Shown piece after piece: positions 54,294 to 62,508 of a stretch of DNA of 64,000 nucleotides (positions are counted from its first letter, which is position 1; each line of letters starts with the position of its first letter). The stretch is from Paenibacillus alginolyticus DSM 5050 = NBRC 15375 (GTDB lineage Bacteria > Bacillota > Bacilli > Paenibacillales > NBRC-103111). Under the pieces are notes generated by a model, which was given only the letters and a program-made list of their open reading frames with translations, was not told the origin of the DNA and did no database searches. The translations under genes were made by a program, and so were the position numbers. The DNA lies in assembly GCF_000422905.1 (NCBI RefSeq), contig NZ_AUGY01000015.1, positions 1 to 64,000 of the forward strand, read 5' to 3'.

Positions 54294-54695
54294 ATGAAGT
54301 ACTCGAAAGCTACGAACTATGCCCTTCACACCATGCTTTTTCTTGCAGCAGCCACGCCGAATAAGCCTGTTGGTGTGCAGCAAATGGCCGAGCAGCAAGA
54401 GGTTTCCCCTACTTATCTATCCAAAATATTAACCAAGTTAGTCAAGGCGGGAATGATTGAATCGGCATCAGGCGCCAATGGCGGATACAGGTTAAAACGG
54501 AATTGGGAAACCATCTCGTTCCTTGACATTATTCACGCTATTGAAGGGACTGCCTCTTTGTTCGATTGTAGCTTGGATCATGGAACGGAATGTATGATTA
54601 TGCAAGTGGTACTATCGGCTGAGGAAAAGATGGAAGAACATTTGAGAAATCAGACCATGTCTGAGCTCGTCAAAAAAATGAAGATAGTTTTGTAA
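54294..54695 (+). CDS. Rrf2-family transcriptional regulator
   Basis: 133 residues, winged helix (MKYSKATNYALHTMLFLAAA, then QEVSPTYLSKILTKLVKAGMI and GGYRL). Only two cysteines sit in the effector loop (Cys92, Cys100) rather than the three of IscR, so Fe-S ligation may differ; NsrR/CymR-like or redox sensing is possible. It probably controls itself and the downstream MATE transporter. Confidence 0.85.
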   Translation: MKYSKATNYALHTMLFLAAATPNKPVGVQQMAEQQEVSPTYLSKILTKLVKAGMIESASGANGGYRLKRNWETISFLDIIHAIEGTASLFDCSLDHGTECMIMQVVLSAEEKMEEHLRNQTMSELVKKMKIVL

Positions 54696-54740
54696 AAAAA
54701 TTATCTTTTTTTTAGTTTAATTGCAGATATGAAATATCTT

Positions 54741-54758
54741 TAAAATCTATTATATAAG
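54741..54758 (+). promoter_or_regulatory. Second AAAATCTATTAT motif before the MATE gene
   Basis: TAAAATCTATTATA at 54741-54754 repeats the motif seen at the Rrf2 promoter. The palindrome AGATATGAAATATCT lies just upstream. Shared control by the Rrf2 protein is inferred. Confidence 0.5.
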
Positions 54759-54876
54759 CAGCTCAAAAATATAAAGTTACTCCTATTATGCGAACCGGGC
54801 AGGATAGCGGGATTAACTGTTGAATATTGTTTGTATGATTTCAATTTAATAGAGAACGAGAACTCATGAAGGTGTT

Positions 54877-56382
54877 ATGAAAGATAGTGAAGTTGGAATC
54901 CGATCTTGTCGTTTGTGGCCTAGTTCCCGCAGTTTCGGCGACTTCGGACGTTTTCGAATGGGAAGTGAACCTCTTATGATTCCGTTACGTTATAAGGCTC
55001 GATGCCATGCTATTTTGAACAAATATCTTTCAGGGGAATCTATTGATTACCGACAGGTCATATCGCTTCTTCTCCCGATCCTCATCGACCAGGCCTTCCT
55101 CGTCGGCCTAAGCTTGGTGAACACCGCGATGATCAGTTCGTCGGGGGTGGCGGCGATCAGCGCAGTAAGTATGGTTGATTCGCTCAATCTCTTCCTGGTT
55201 AATGTCTTCGTCGCTTTGGCGACCGGAGGAACGGTGGTGGTGGCGCAGTACAAGGGCAGCGGGAATGATAAGATGTTATCCAAGGCGGCGGCAGCATCGC
55301 TTACCGCGGTGACTTTGGTTGCGGTGACGCTCAGTCTGATCGTCCTTTTATTTTATCATCCGATCCTGAAGGTGCTCTTTGGAACAGCAGAACCGGATGT
55401 GTTCGACCATGCCGGCACTTATTTAGTGGGGAGCGCTTTGTCTTATCTCGGGATCGCGTTGAAGGAAGCGGTCTGCGGAGCGCTGAGGGGGATTGGCAGA
55501 ACTAGAGTGACATTAGGGTTGTCTCTAATCCTGAACCTTTCTTACGTATTACTGAACGTCTTGTTTGTCCATTTCATGGAAATGGGGGTGCTAGGTTTGA
55601 GCGTGGCCGTGAATATTTCCCGTTATTTGGCAGCGGCCTGCGCATTGTACTACCTTCTCCGAATGGATGATAGCCTGCGAATTCGCCTTAAGGAATTGAT
55701 GAGCTGGAATATTTCCATGTTTAAGAAAATCATGTTCATCGGGCTGCCCTTCGCTGCTGAGCAGTTGTTTTTTAACGGGGGAAAAATGTTAACCCAAATC
55801 TACATCGTCAGCCTAGGCACATACGAGATTGCATCAAACGCCATCAGTTCCGTATTCGCAATGCTTTTACAAATCCCAGCCATAGCATTATCTACAGCAT
55901 TAGTCACTGTGGTAGGGCAATGCATAGGGAGGGGGAATATTCAGGATGCCCGCAAATTTACGAGGTCGTTTCTGTGGCTGGCGTCTGGCTCCCTTTTGGT
56001 GACAGGGCTTATTTTGATCCCGTTCTTTAAGCCACTGGTTAGTTTGTTCCGCCCTCCAGCCGAAATCATGGATGATCTGTATCTCATTATGATAATCAAT
56101 ATGTTAGCCCAGATCCCCCTATGGCCGATCAGTTTTCTGCTACCGGGCGCGCTGCGAGCAGCGGGGGATTCTCGTTTCACCTCCATTTCTTCAATGCTGA
56201 CCATGTGGTTGTTTCGGGTTGTGCTCGGTTATGTGTTTGGTATTACGCTAAACCTTGGGGTAATCGGGGTGTGCGCGGCTATGCAATTGGAGTGGGGCGT
56301 GCGAGGTACAATCTTCCTGCTGCGTTATCGCGGGGAGCGGTGGTACAGGCACCGCCTGGTAGAGCCAGTGAGCGGAAAGTGA
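54877..56382 (+). CDS. MATE-family efflux transporter
   Basis: Up to 501 residues with twelve expected helices (DinF/NorM/MepA superfamily; QVISLLLPILIDQAFLVGLSLVNTAMIS is the first helix). It exports cationic drugs or metabolites by Na+ or H+ exchange. The start is uncertain: ATG 54877 gives a 33-residue basic extension without family likeness, and ATG 54976 (MIPLRYKARC) is a good alternative. The second half is more GC-rich than the flanking genes. Confidence 0.88.
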   Translation: MKDSEVGIRSCRLWPSSRSFGDFGRFRMGSEPLMIPLRYKARCHAILNKYLSGESIDYRQVISLLLPILIDQAFLVGLSLVNTAMISSSGVAAISAVSMVDSLNLFLVNVFVALATGGTVVVAQYKGSGNDKMLSKAAAASLTAVTLVAVTLSLIVLLFYHPILKVLFGTAEPDVFDHAGTYLVGSALSYLGIALKEAVCGALRGIGRTRVTLGLSLILNLSYVLLNVLFVHFMEMGVLGLSVAVNISRYLAAACALYYLLRMDDSLRIRLKELMSWNISMFKKIMFIGLPFAAEQLFFNGGKMLTQIYIVSLGTYEIASNAISSVFAMLLQIPAIALSTALVTVVGQCIGRGNIQDARKFTRSFLWLASGSLLVTGLILIPFFKPLVSLFRPPAEIMDDLYLIMIINMLAQIPLWPISFLLPGALRAAGDSRFTSISSMLTMWLFRVVLGYVFGITLNLGVIGVCAAMQLEWGVRGTIFLLRYRGERWYRHRLVEPVSGK

Positions 56383-56445
56383 AATGAGTGACTGAAAATA
56401 AGAGCTTATTAAATAACTAACACGCACCCGGCATCACCAGATTTT

Positions 56446-56629
56446 AGCGGAACGTAGAAGCTTTATTTTGCTCTAAACAGCTTATTTCACGTTTTCGCGG
56501 AACAAGGAGCCTCTATTTCCCGCTTTCGAGGTGGAAAAAACGGTAAAACGGCAAAATAGGGCCCGTACGTTCCGCTGCGGGTCCCGCATTGGCATAATCA
56601 TCGAAATAAGGGCTCCGCGTTCCCCGCGA
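56446..56629. repeat. Four-unit palindromic intergenic repeat
   Basis: Two direct units (AGCGGAAC..CTTTATTT at 56446-56468; CGCGGAAC..CTCTATTT at 56496-56518) are followed by two inverted units (AAATAGGG..GTTCCGCT at 56554-56576; AAATAAGGG..GTTCCCCGCG at 56604-56629). The whole can fold into a large cruciform. It resembles REP/BIME-type elements. Confidence 0.75.
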
Positions 56630-56730
56630 TCCTAAGATTTGCAGCCTAAATGTTCGAAATCACTCCACAGAGTTTCGCTTTCAAGTCGACCTATCATCCA
56701 GTGGATTTGACCGCCTTTTTATATGTATTT

Positions 56731-56950
56731 GAACAATTTTTTTCTATTACCTGCCCTCGCACCCAACTTTACACTACCCTCCAATAAAGGAGCAAGTCAC
56801 ATGGTTTACCACAAATCAAACAATGAATGGTCCCACCTGTGAACATATTCTTGACTATCTACCTGCCCTCGCACTCAACTTTCTACTATACACTCTAATG
56901 CCAGAGCATATCTCATGGCCTATCACAAGCAAGCCGCTCCAATAGTCTTC
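56731..56950. repeat. Degenerate tandem repeat, two ~110-base copies
   Basis: Copies at 56731-56838 and 56841-56950 share GAACA.., ACCTGCCCTCGCAC(C/T)CAACTTT and CA(A/T)..ATGG(T/C)..ATCACA at an offset of about 111 bases. No start codon with a ribosome site. Confidence 0.65.
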
Positions 56951-57131
56951 TATTTGTATAAGTCTGATGCCTAAGCAAACAAAATAATTTTGGAGACTGG
57001 AAGAAATTTTGGTAAAGTGGTGATTCGAGGTAAAGCGAAAAAAGGACTGTCCCATTAGGCGTTCATCTTTAGGCTTCCTCTGTTTTCATTGTTGCACTAA
57101 ATGGAAAACTTCTTATTCTAGGTGCAGTTTT

Positions 57132-57240
57132 CCAGTTAGATGACCGTTTAGAGCAGTTACTCCAAATGAACAGGAGGAAATCCTGTTAAATTTCGCTCCG
57201 TATCGAAACAAAATAGAGACTGCTCGCTAGGTTATTAACT
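57132..57240. repeat. Dispersed intergenic repeat, copy B
   Basis: Closely similar to copy A at 42621-42731 and in the same orientation on the plus strand. Its right end coincides with the stop codon of the phosphoesterase gene (57239-57241). A preceding GGAAAAC / GTTTTCC hairpin (57102-57132) abuts its left end. Confidence 0.8.
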
Positions 57241-58423
57241 ATTTCCACATAGATGTAATAGGCTGTATTTGCTGAACATCCCTTAGTAGCGGCAGACGAT
57301 AAACGTCCTCAATCGTGCGAAGTACGTTTTTATGATTCACATACTCGTCATACTGCCCAGGTTTAACCATGGGTCCAACGACGATGAGGGGGATATGATT
57401 CGCCTTCGCATAATCGTCCTCATCCCATGTAACGATGAGCAAGCTCCGATGTGTTTGAGCCCAGGTCACATACGCATCCAGATTCGTTTGAAGCCAATCG
57501 TCTGCCTGCTTCACGGAACCGTCGTGCATATCGTCTTGATGATTTGGAATGACGAAAGATACGTTAGGTAGGTTCGTAAAATCCTGTGGAAATTGTGAAT
57601 AGGGTTGATTCAGCTCTTTCGGTACGTTTGTAAATTGCACCCATGGATTATGCTTGCGCGCGTAGCCATTTGACCAGCAACCTGTGTAACCCGCGGTCGG
57701 CAAATCTTCCGAATATCCGGTGAAGGTCAAGTTGGCGCTTAATAATTCAGTGACGAGATTCTGTGAGGTGAACGGTTTTTTACAGATGTCGTCGGTTACT
57801 CCTTGTGTAGAGCCTGAAAACAAAGCGAGATAGTTAGGCTGGCTTGGATGTGTGACTCCATGCGCATTCGTGAACAGCGCACCGCGCTGAATGAGCGATT
57901 GCATATAAGGAGCATCGGGGCTTCCTACGATTTGATTATAGGAATGGTTTTCTTCAACTACAACGACAATATGATCAATCGGCGGCGTCAAACTGGAGTT
58001 TGCTCTATCGTTTACAAACACAGAGCTTGTGGCTTGATCCCAATCGATCTGAAGACCAAATTGCTGGGCGAGAAAACGTACCGGAAGCATCGAGCTGCCG
58101 CTTTCGATATAGGGCGCCGAATCAAGTGTATATAAGCTGTCATTCACTTGAACGACCGGGTTGCCGATCGTAAGCTGAATCCTTTTATCTGCCTTATCAA
58201 GAGTAACTTTATGCTGCTCGTTTTCCCAAGTCACTTGAAAGCCAAGCGCTTCAGCAATCGTCCGCAAGGGAACGAAAGTAGTGCCATTCACGTTTTGCGA
58301 GCTGACTTCGGAGTTTAGTTTGTTGCCGTTCATAAACACTTGTGTCGGAACACTGGCGTTTGCAGCCGTTGGAACCGACAATGCCAGTAACACTGCAGCT
58401 ATAGAAAGTAGCTTCTTTTTCAT
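57239..58423 (-). CDS. Secreted phosphoesterase with copper-amine-oxidase-N stalk
   Basis: 394 residues from ATG 58423 (GAGG 7 bases upstream). Signal peptide 1-~24, then a CuAO-N stalk domain (FMNGNKLNSEVSSQNVNGTTFVPLRTIAEALG; second half PYIESGSSMLPVRFLAQQFG) to ~140, then a PF04185 phosphoesterase domain: IDHIVVVVEENHSYNQIVG, HGVTHPSQPNYLALFSG, WDEDD. Members are acid phosphatases or phospholipases C. It is exported and probably wall-associated. Confidence 0.88.
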   Translation of the reverse strand: MKKKLLSIAAVLLALSVPTAANASVPTQVFMNGNKLNSEVSSQNVNGTTFVPLRTIAEALGFQVTWENEQHKVTLDKADKRIQLTIGNPVVQVNDSLYTLDSAPYIESGSSMLPVRFLAQQFGLQIDWDQATSSVFVNDRANSSLTPPIDHIVVVVEENHSYNQIVGSPDAPYMQSLIQRGALFTNAHGVTHPSQPNYLALFSGSTQGVTDDICKKPFTSQNLVTELLSANLTFTGYSEDLPTAGYTGCWSNGYARKHNPWVQFTNVPKELNQPYSQFPQDFTNLPNVSFVIPNHQDDMHDGSVKQADDWLQTNLDAYVTWAQTHRSLLIVTWDEDDYAKANHIPLIVVGPMVKPGQYDEYVNHKNVLRTIEDVYRLPLLRDVQQIQPITSMWK

Positions 58424-58593
58424 CATGCACCTCATGTAGTAAGTTTTCTCAGACTTCCTGCTCTAAATACTTAGAGCTAAGCAGAGAGAAAAAGTTGCAC
58501 TTTTTCGTATTGGTTAATTTTTCCGGAAAATAGTCGAACAGAACCTTACTTTGCAACGTCTTCTTGATGGTGGTTGCATAAGGAGGGATTCAT

Positions 58594-59796
58594 TTGAAAA
58601 CGAAATTCGTTTTGAGGTTAAGCGGGTTGCTTGTGGGGATAGTTCTTGTTTTATTTTTAAGTATTGAGATGGGAAGTCGTCACGTATTTACTCCGCGGCA
58701 AGATCACAGTTCTATTCAATCACCTCTACCGTCTGCCTCCTTAGATCATGTTCCCGTATCTACTCCCATACCAACCTTAGAAATAGCAGCAGCGGCTTCT
58801 CCCACTACTCCTGAACCAGTACCAGTCGAAACACCATTAGTCCTTTTCAATGGACAGATCGAACATATCTTTTTTCACCCTTTGATTGCATTCCCGGAGC
58901 TCGCCTTTGATGGAGATTCTATGGCGAAAGGCTATAATGATTGGTTCGTCACGGTGAAGGAATTCAATAAAATCTTAGATTCGTTATACCGGAATCAGTA
59001 TATTCTAATTGATATTGGTTCGTTGTATACGGAAAAAGAGGGTGTTGTCAGGCCACAAGAACTGTGGCTGCCCGCGAATAAAAAACCCCTCGTACTTTCG
59101 ATTGACGACCTCAATTATTACACGTATATGCGCGAAAATGGTAATGCCTCTCGATTAGTCTTGGATGACAATGGAGAAGTTGCAACTTATTCCATGACAC
59201 CTCAAGGGGAACCGATTACGGCGCGAAATAGTGAAATTGTCCCTATTTTGGATGATTTTGTCCATGCGCATCCCGACTTTTCTTGGCACGGTGCGAAGGG
59301 AGTTATTGCCCTAACTGGATATGAGGGCATTCTTGGGTACCGCACGGATCAACGCGACTCGCCTAATTATATAAACGCCAAGGAGGGTGTACTTCCTGTT
59401 ATAAAGCGCTTGAAGGAGACCGGATGGACTTTTGCCTCGCATGGCTATGGGCATTTGGATACAGCAAAAATTACCTTGAATCGATTCAAGCAGGATACGC
59501 TGCGCTGGAAGCAAGAAGTAGAGCCGCTGATAGGCGCCACCTCTGTATACATTTATCCATTCGGAAGTAGTGTGCTGCCTGAGGATCGCAAATATCAGTT
59601 TCTTATGGAGGAGGGCTTTCGAATCATGTGTTCCGTGGGTCCGGTTCCATACCTTGCTTTTAAGCCAGACAGCGTCATGATGGATCGCAGACATATAGAT
59701 GGCATAGCTCTTCACGACCAGCGTTCCAGGCTGCTACCTTTGTTCGACAGTCAGGAAATTTGGGATTCTATAAGACCGGGATCGGGTCCAAAATAA
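58594..59796 (+). CDS. Membrane-anchored polysaccharide deacetylase-like protein
   Basis: 400 residues starting at TTG 58594 (AAGGAGGG 8 bases upstream). Signal anchor 8-25, a Pro/Thr/Ser-rich linker 35-82, then a NodB-like domain with Asp171-Asp172 (LSIDDLNYY) and His283/His287 (ASHGYGH). The large spacing between motifs is typical of a Firmicutes subgroup. It likely deacetylates a cell-wall glycan. A terminator follows. Confidence 0.82.
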   Translation: MKTKFVLRLSGLLVGIVLVLFLSIEMGSRHVFTPRQDHSSIQSPLPSASLDHVPVSTPIPTLEIAAAASPTTPEPVPVETPLVLFNGQIEHIFFHPLIAFPELAFDGDSMAKGYNDWFVTVKEFNKILDSLYRNQYILIDIGSLYTEKEGVVRPQELWLPANKKPLVLSIDDLNYYTYMRENGNASRLVLDDNGEVATYSMTPQGEPITARNSEIVPILDDFVHAHPDFSWHGAKGVIALTGYEGILGYRTDQRDSPNYINAKEGVLPVIKRLKETGWTFASHGYGHLDTAKITLNRFKQDTLRWKQEVEPLIGATSVYIYPFGSSVLPEDRKYQFLMEEGFRIMCSVGPVPYLAFKPDSVMMDRRHIDGIALHDQRSRLLPLFDSQEIWDSIRPGSGPK

Positions 59797-59799
59797 ATT

Positions 59800-59839
59800 A
59801 GGAGAAGGATTCGCTGTTATGGCAATCCTTCTTTTTACT
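59800..59839 (+). terminator. Terminator after 58594 gene
   Basis: AGAAGGATT / AATCCTTCT followed by T-run. Confidence 0.75.
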
Positions 59840-60002
59840 TTAACTATGAATTAATAAAATCTTAAGAAATGATTCACACTTCCTTAACTGTTATTAACTA
59901 TGATTTAGAAGTGATAAATGAAATGACTCATAGTCAAAAATGTATCGTATACATTAAATATAAGATATGATTTGCTAACTCGAAGGGGAGGTTCGTTTTA
60001 AA

Positions 60003-61133
60003 ATGAATATATTTCCCAAAATTTTGGTTTTGACAGCTGGTTATGGCAATGGACATTTACAAGCTTCTCAAGCTTTGAGTGAACAATTCGAAAAGCAGGG
60101 AGCAAAACAAGTTGTCACACTTGATCTCATGAAAGAAGGACATCCTTTATTAAATACGATTACCATTTCTCTTTATAATAAAAGTACACAAGTGGCAAGA
60201 ATGGGACTGGATTATTACGGTTGGAGCTACTATTTGACAAGGGAAGCGGAGTATGATGCGCTGATTAATCGATCTTTAAATATTTTGGGTCGGAAGAAAT
60301 TATTTCAGTATATACAGCAAATACGACCAGATGCAGTAGTGAATACCTTCCCATTTGGGGCAACTCCTGAGGTTTGCAGGACACTTGGTGTTAGCAACTT
60401 TACTGTTATAACGGATTATGCATTGCATTCTAGATGGATTCATCCTGAGGTAGACAAGTATTATGTCGCTACAGAGGTGCTGCAGCAGCAGCTCATGAGT
60501 AAGGGTTTTACGAAAAATCAAATCCATGTCAGCGGCATTCCTATCCGTAAGCAATTCGATGAAATGAAATCAGACAAGCAATCCGTATTGGTAAACAACA
60601 CGAAGAAAAAATCGATTTTGGTTATGGCAGGTGATTATGGGATCTCGAGCTACATGGAAGAAATGGTTCTATCTTTACTAGCCATAGGTGATCATGAGAT
60701 TACGGTTATTTGCGGGAGAAATGAGAAAGTTAAGCATAAATTGGATGCTCTTCAATCGTTTCATCCTAACTTGAATGTTCTCGGATACGTTAGTAATATT
60801 CACGAATATATGTCAAATACGACTTGTATCGTTACGAAAGCAGGAGGCCTAACTTTGACTGAGGCGATCTCCATGCGCATTCCAATTTTCATATTCAAAC
60901 CGTATGCAGGACAAGAGAGAGAGAACGCCATATTTTTGTCCGAACAAGGGGTTGCTTCGATTTCAAATCATGTGGATGAGCTTGCAGCTCAATTAAAAGG
61001 TTTGATAGATACGCCTTTGCTTCAGAGTGAGATCAAGAGTCGAATGCTTGCTCTAAAGAAAACCCAAGCAGCTTCTGTCATTGCTCATGACATCATGGAA
61101 ACGATCCGTCAACCCATTTCTGTTTCTGTATGA
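60003..61133 (+). CDS. UgtP/MGDG-synthase-like glycosyltransferase
   Basis: 376 residues, GT-B fold, GT28 family. The start LVLTAGYGNGHLQASQAL is the acceptor-binding loop, and GGLTLTEAISMRIPIFIFKPYAGQERENA is the UDP-sugar site. Related enzymes (UgtP, YpfP) glucosylate diacylglycerol to make glycolipid anchors at the inner membrane face. It has a GGAGG site and a 200-base upstream region with an AT-rich promoter-like sequence. Confidence 0.85.
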   Translation: MNIFPKILVLTAGYGNGHLQASQALSEQFEKQGAKQVVTLDLMKEGHPLLNTITISLYNKSTQVARMGLDYYGWSYYLTREAEYDALINRSLNILGRKKLFQYIQQIRPDAVVNTFPFGATPEVCRTLGVSNFTVITDYALHSRWIHPEVDKYYVATEVLQQQLMSKGFTKNQIHVSGIPIRKQFDEMKSDKQSVLVNNTKKKSILVMAGDYGISSYMEEMVLSLLAIGDHEITVICGRNEKVKHKLDALQSFHPNLNVLGYVSNIHEYMSNTTCIVTKAGGLTLTEAISMRIPIFIFKPYAGQERENAIFLSEQGVASISNHVDELAAQLKGLIDTPLLQSEIKSRMLALKKTQAASVIAHDIMETIRQPISVSV

Positions 61134-61192
61134 GCAGGAATTTTAATTGAAAAGATTGAGAAAACTATCAAATATGGGAGTGACTGATCAAC

Positions 61193-61501
61193 TTGAAATC
61201 TCAAAAGACTCTCCCTCACGCTCGGCTTATGAGTTTCATTAGTTTACTCATCATTGCTAGTATTATTAGTTATTATATCTATCTACTTCATACCGGTACT
61301 GCCCAAAACATGCTGAAATCCATCAAAGATTTGGGTATATTACCGTATAGTATCGCCATGAGCGGCATATATGCAGGGGTTCGTAAGGGCTCACTGCTGT
61401 GGGGAGTTATCGGAGCGGTCGTATGCATCGTATTATTAGGATTAAGTTGGTTGTTAAAGAGAAGAAATAATATGCTAATGGCTGCGAAAATAGGAGAATG
61501 A
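61193..61501 (+). CDS. Small two-helix membrane protein
   Basis: 102 residues from TTG 61193. Hydrophobic helices at about 13-32 and 67-89 (LLWGVIGAVVCIVLLGLSWLL) with a basic end (KRRNN). No family recognised. It follows the glycosyltransferase by 59 bases and may be its membrane partner; unproven. Confidence 0.65.
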   Translation: MKSQKTLPHARLMSFISLLIIASIISYYIYLLHTGTAQNMLKSIKDLGILPYSIAMSGIYAGVRKGSLLWGVIGAVVCIVLLGLSWLLKRRNNMLMAAKIGE

Positions 61502-61533
61502 TGCGACTTTGCGTCTTCCTTCATACATTATAA

Positions 61534-61567
61534 AAGATGGGGTAGCCAACGGCTATCCCATCTTTCA
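61534..61567 (+). terminator. Terminator
   Basis: AAGATGGG..TAGC / GCTA..CCCATCTT then TTC. Confidence 0.8.
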
Positions 61568-61628
61568 TTAACGCCAACAAATTGAAGCATTTTAAGGAGA
61601 ACACATGTGTGCTTGAGCTACATATGGA

Positions 61629-62174
61629 TTACACATTTCTATCTAGTAATGTCCCTAGTTGTTCTGCCAAGACATGATGGGGGACAGGCTTTTCATTAGT
61701 AAACCACCATTCCACTACTCCTACGTAAGCAGATGCAACAAACCTAACTAGAAGATCTTCATGTAACTTCTCGTTCTTGCCTTTGGTTACTTCGACCTCA
61801 CTCGTTAATTCTTCGATAAGTAAGTCAAGAAACCGACCCCGAAAATAAGGAGCACCTTTACTCGCTAACATCATTGAAAAGAATGAATAATTACGTTCAA
61901 AGTATTCGGTCCACATCAGAGTCGCTTCGATAAAATCCAATTCGGATGCCGATTTGCACATTCCCCTTAGAACGTTTATATGTTCTTCAATGAGCTTATC
62001 CAGTAAATCAAATTTATCCAAATAATGGAGATAGATGGTCCCGCGGCTCACATTCGCCCTGTCGGAAAGATCCTGTATCGTAATGTCATCAAAATTTTTC
62101 TCTGACATCAGTTCAATAACTGCTTTTTTTATCGCTTCCTGCGTTTTGAGTATTCTTCGATCCACTTTAGCCAA
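61629..62174 (-). CDS. TetR-family regulator
   Basis: 181 residues. The N-terminal HTH reads KNFDDITIQDLSDRANVSRGTIYLHYLDKFDLLDKL; the C-terminal ligand domain is of the TetR_C_33/YfiR-like kind. Start is TTG 62174 with only a weak ribosome site. It is divergent from an aldo/keto reductase scrap and an MFS gene, its likely past or present targets. Confidence 0.85.
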   Translation of the reverse strand: MAKVDRRILKTQEAIKKAVIELMSEKNFDDITIQDLSDRANVSRGTIYLHYLDKFDLLDKLIEEHINVLRGMCKSASELDFIEATLMWTEYFERNYSFFSMMLASKGAPYFRGRFLDLLIEELTSEVEVTKGKNEKLHEDLLVRFVASAYVGVVEWWFTNEKPVPHHVLAEQLGTLLDRNV

Positions 62175-62373
62175 TTGGCGGTCACCGAGCTTTCTTAACT
62201 AATTAACAATTATTAAGTAGTTGTTCATTTCTTAACAAATCACGCTTATTTAACAATTGCAGATTTTCTGTACCTACTTATAATTATAGACATGTGTTCA
62301 GGAATTCATCAAGAGTTATTCGACGACGTATTGTCTCAGAAGAAGACAAGATTTCTTATATGCTGGAACGAGA

Positions 62374-62484
62374 GGGGAAATTATTGGGCCGGTACTAAAG
62401 GACTATGCGAATCGAGATGAAATTGTACTCGCCACAAAGGTTAATAGCCGAATGCATGCTCACCGGATAGTTGGTCATCAGTAA
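62374..62484 (+). pseudogene. Aldo/keto reductase remnant
   Basis: About 36 codons read GEIIGPVLKDYANRDEIVLATKV, the second helix and third strand of an aldo/keto reductase, then run to a stop at 62482-62484. Neither the N-terminal barrel start nor the catalytic tetrad remains. The rest of 62175-62508 is AT-rich promoter-like sequence for the TetR gene. Confidence 0.65.
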
Positions 62485-62508
62485 AAGCGGTTAAGGAGGT
62501 AGAAAAAA

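Noticed and set aside
56446..56629. CRISPR-like array
   Set aside because: The units are few, inverted relative to each other and unevenly spaced, and no cas genes are present; a palindromic repeat explains it.
56855..57055. Minus-strand 66-codon ORF within the repeat region
   Set aside because: It runs across the second copy of the tandem repeat, is not open in the first copy, and lacks coding pattern and ribosome site.
62293..62421. Plus-strand ORF MCSGIHQELFDDVLSQKK.. before the MFS gene
   Set aside because: It overlaps the aldo/keto reductase scrap in another frame, has no ribosome site, and I cannot place it in a family.
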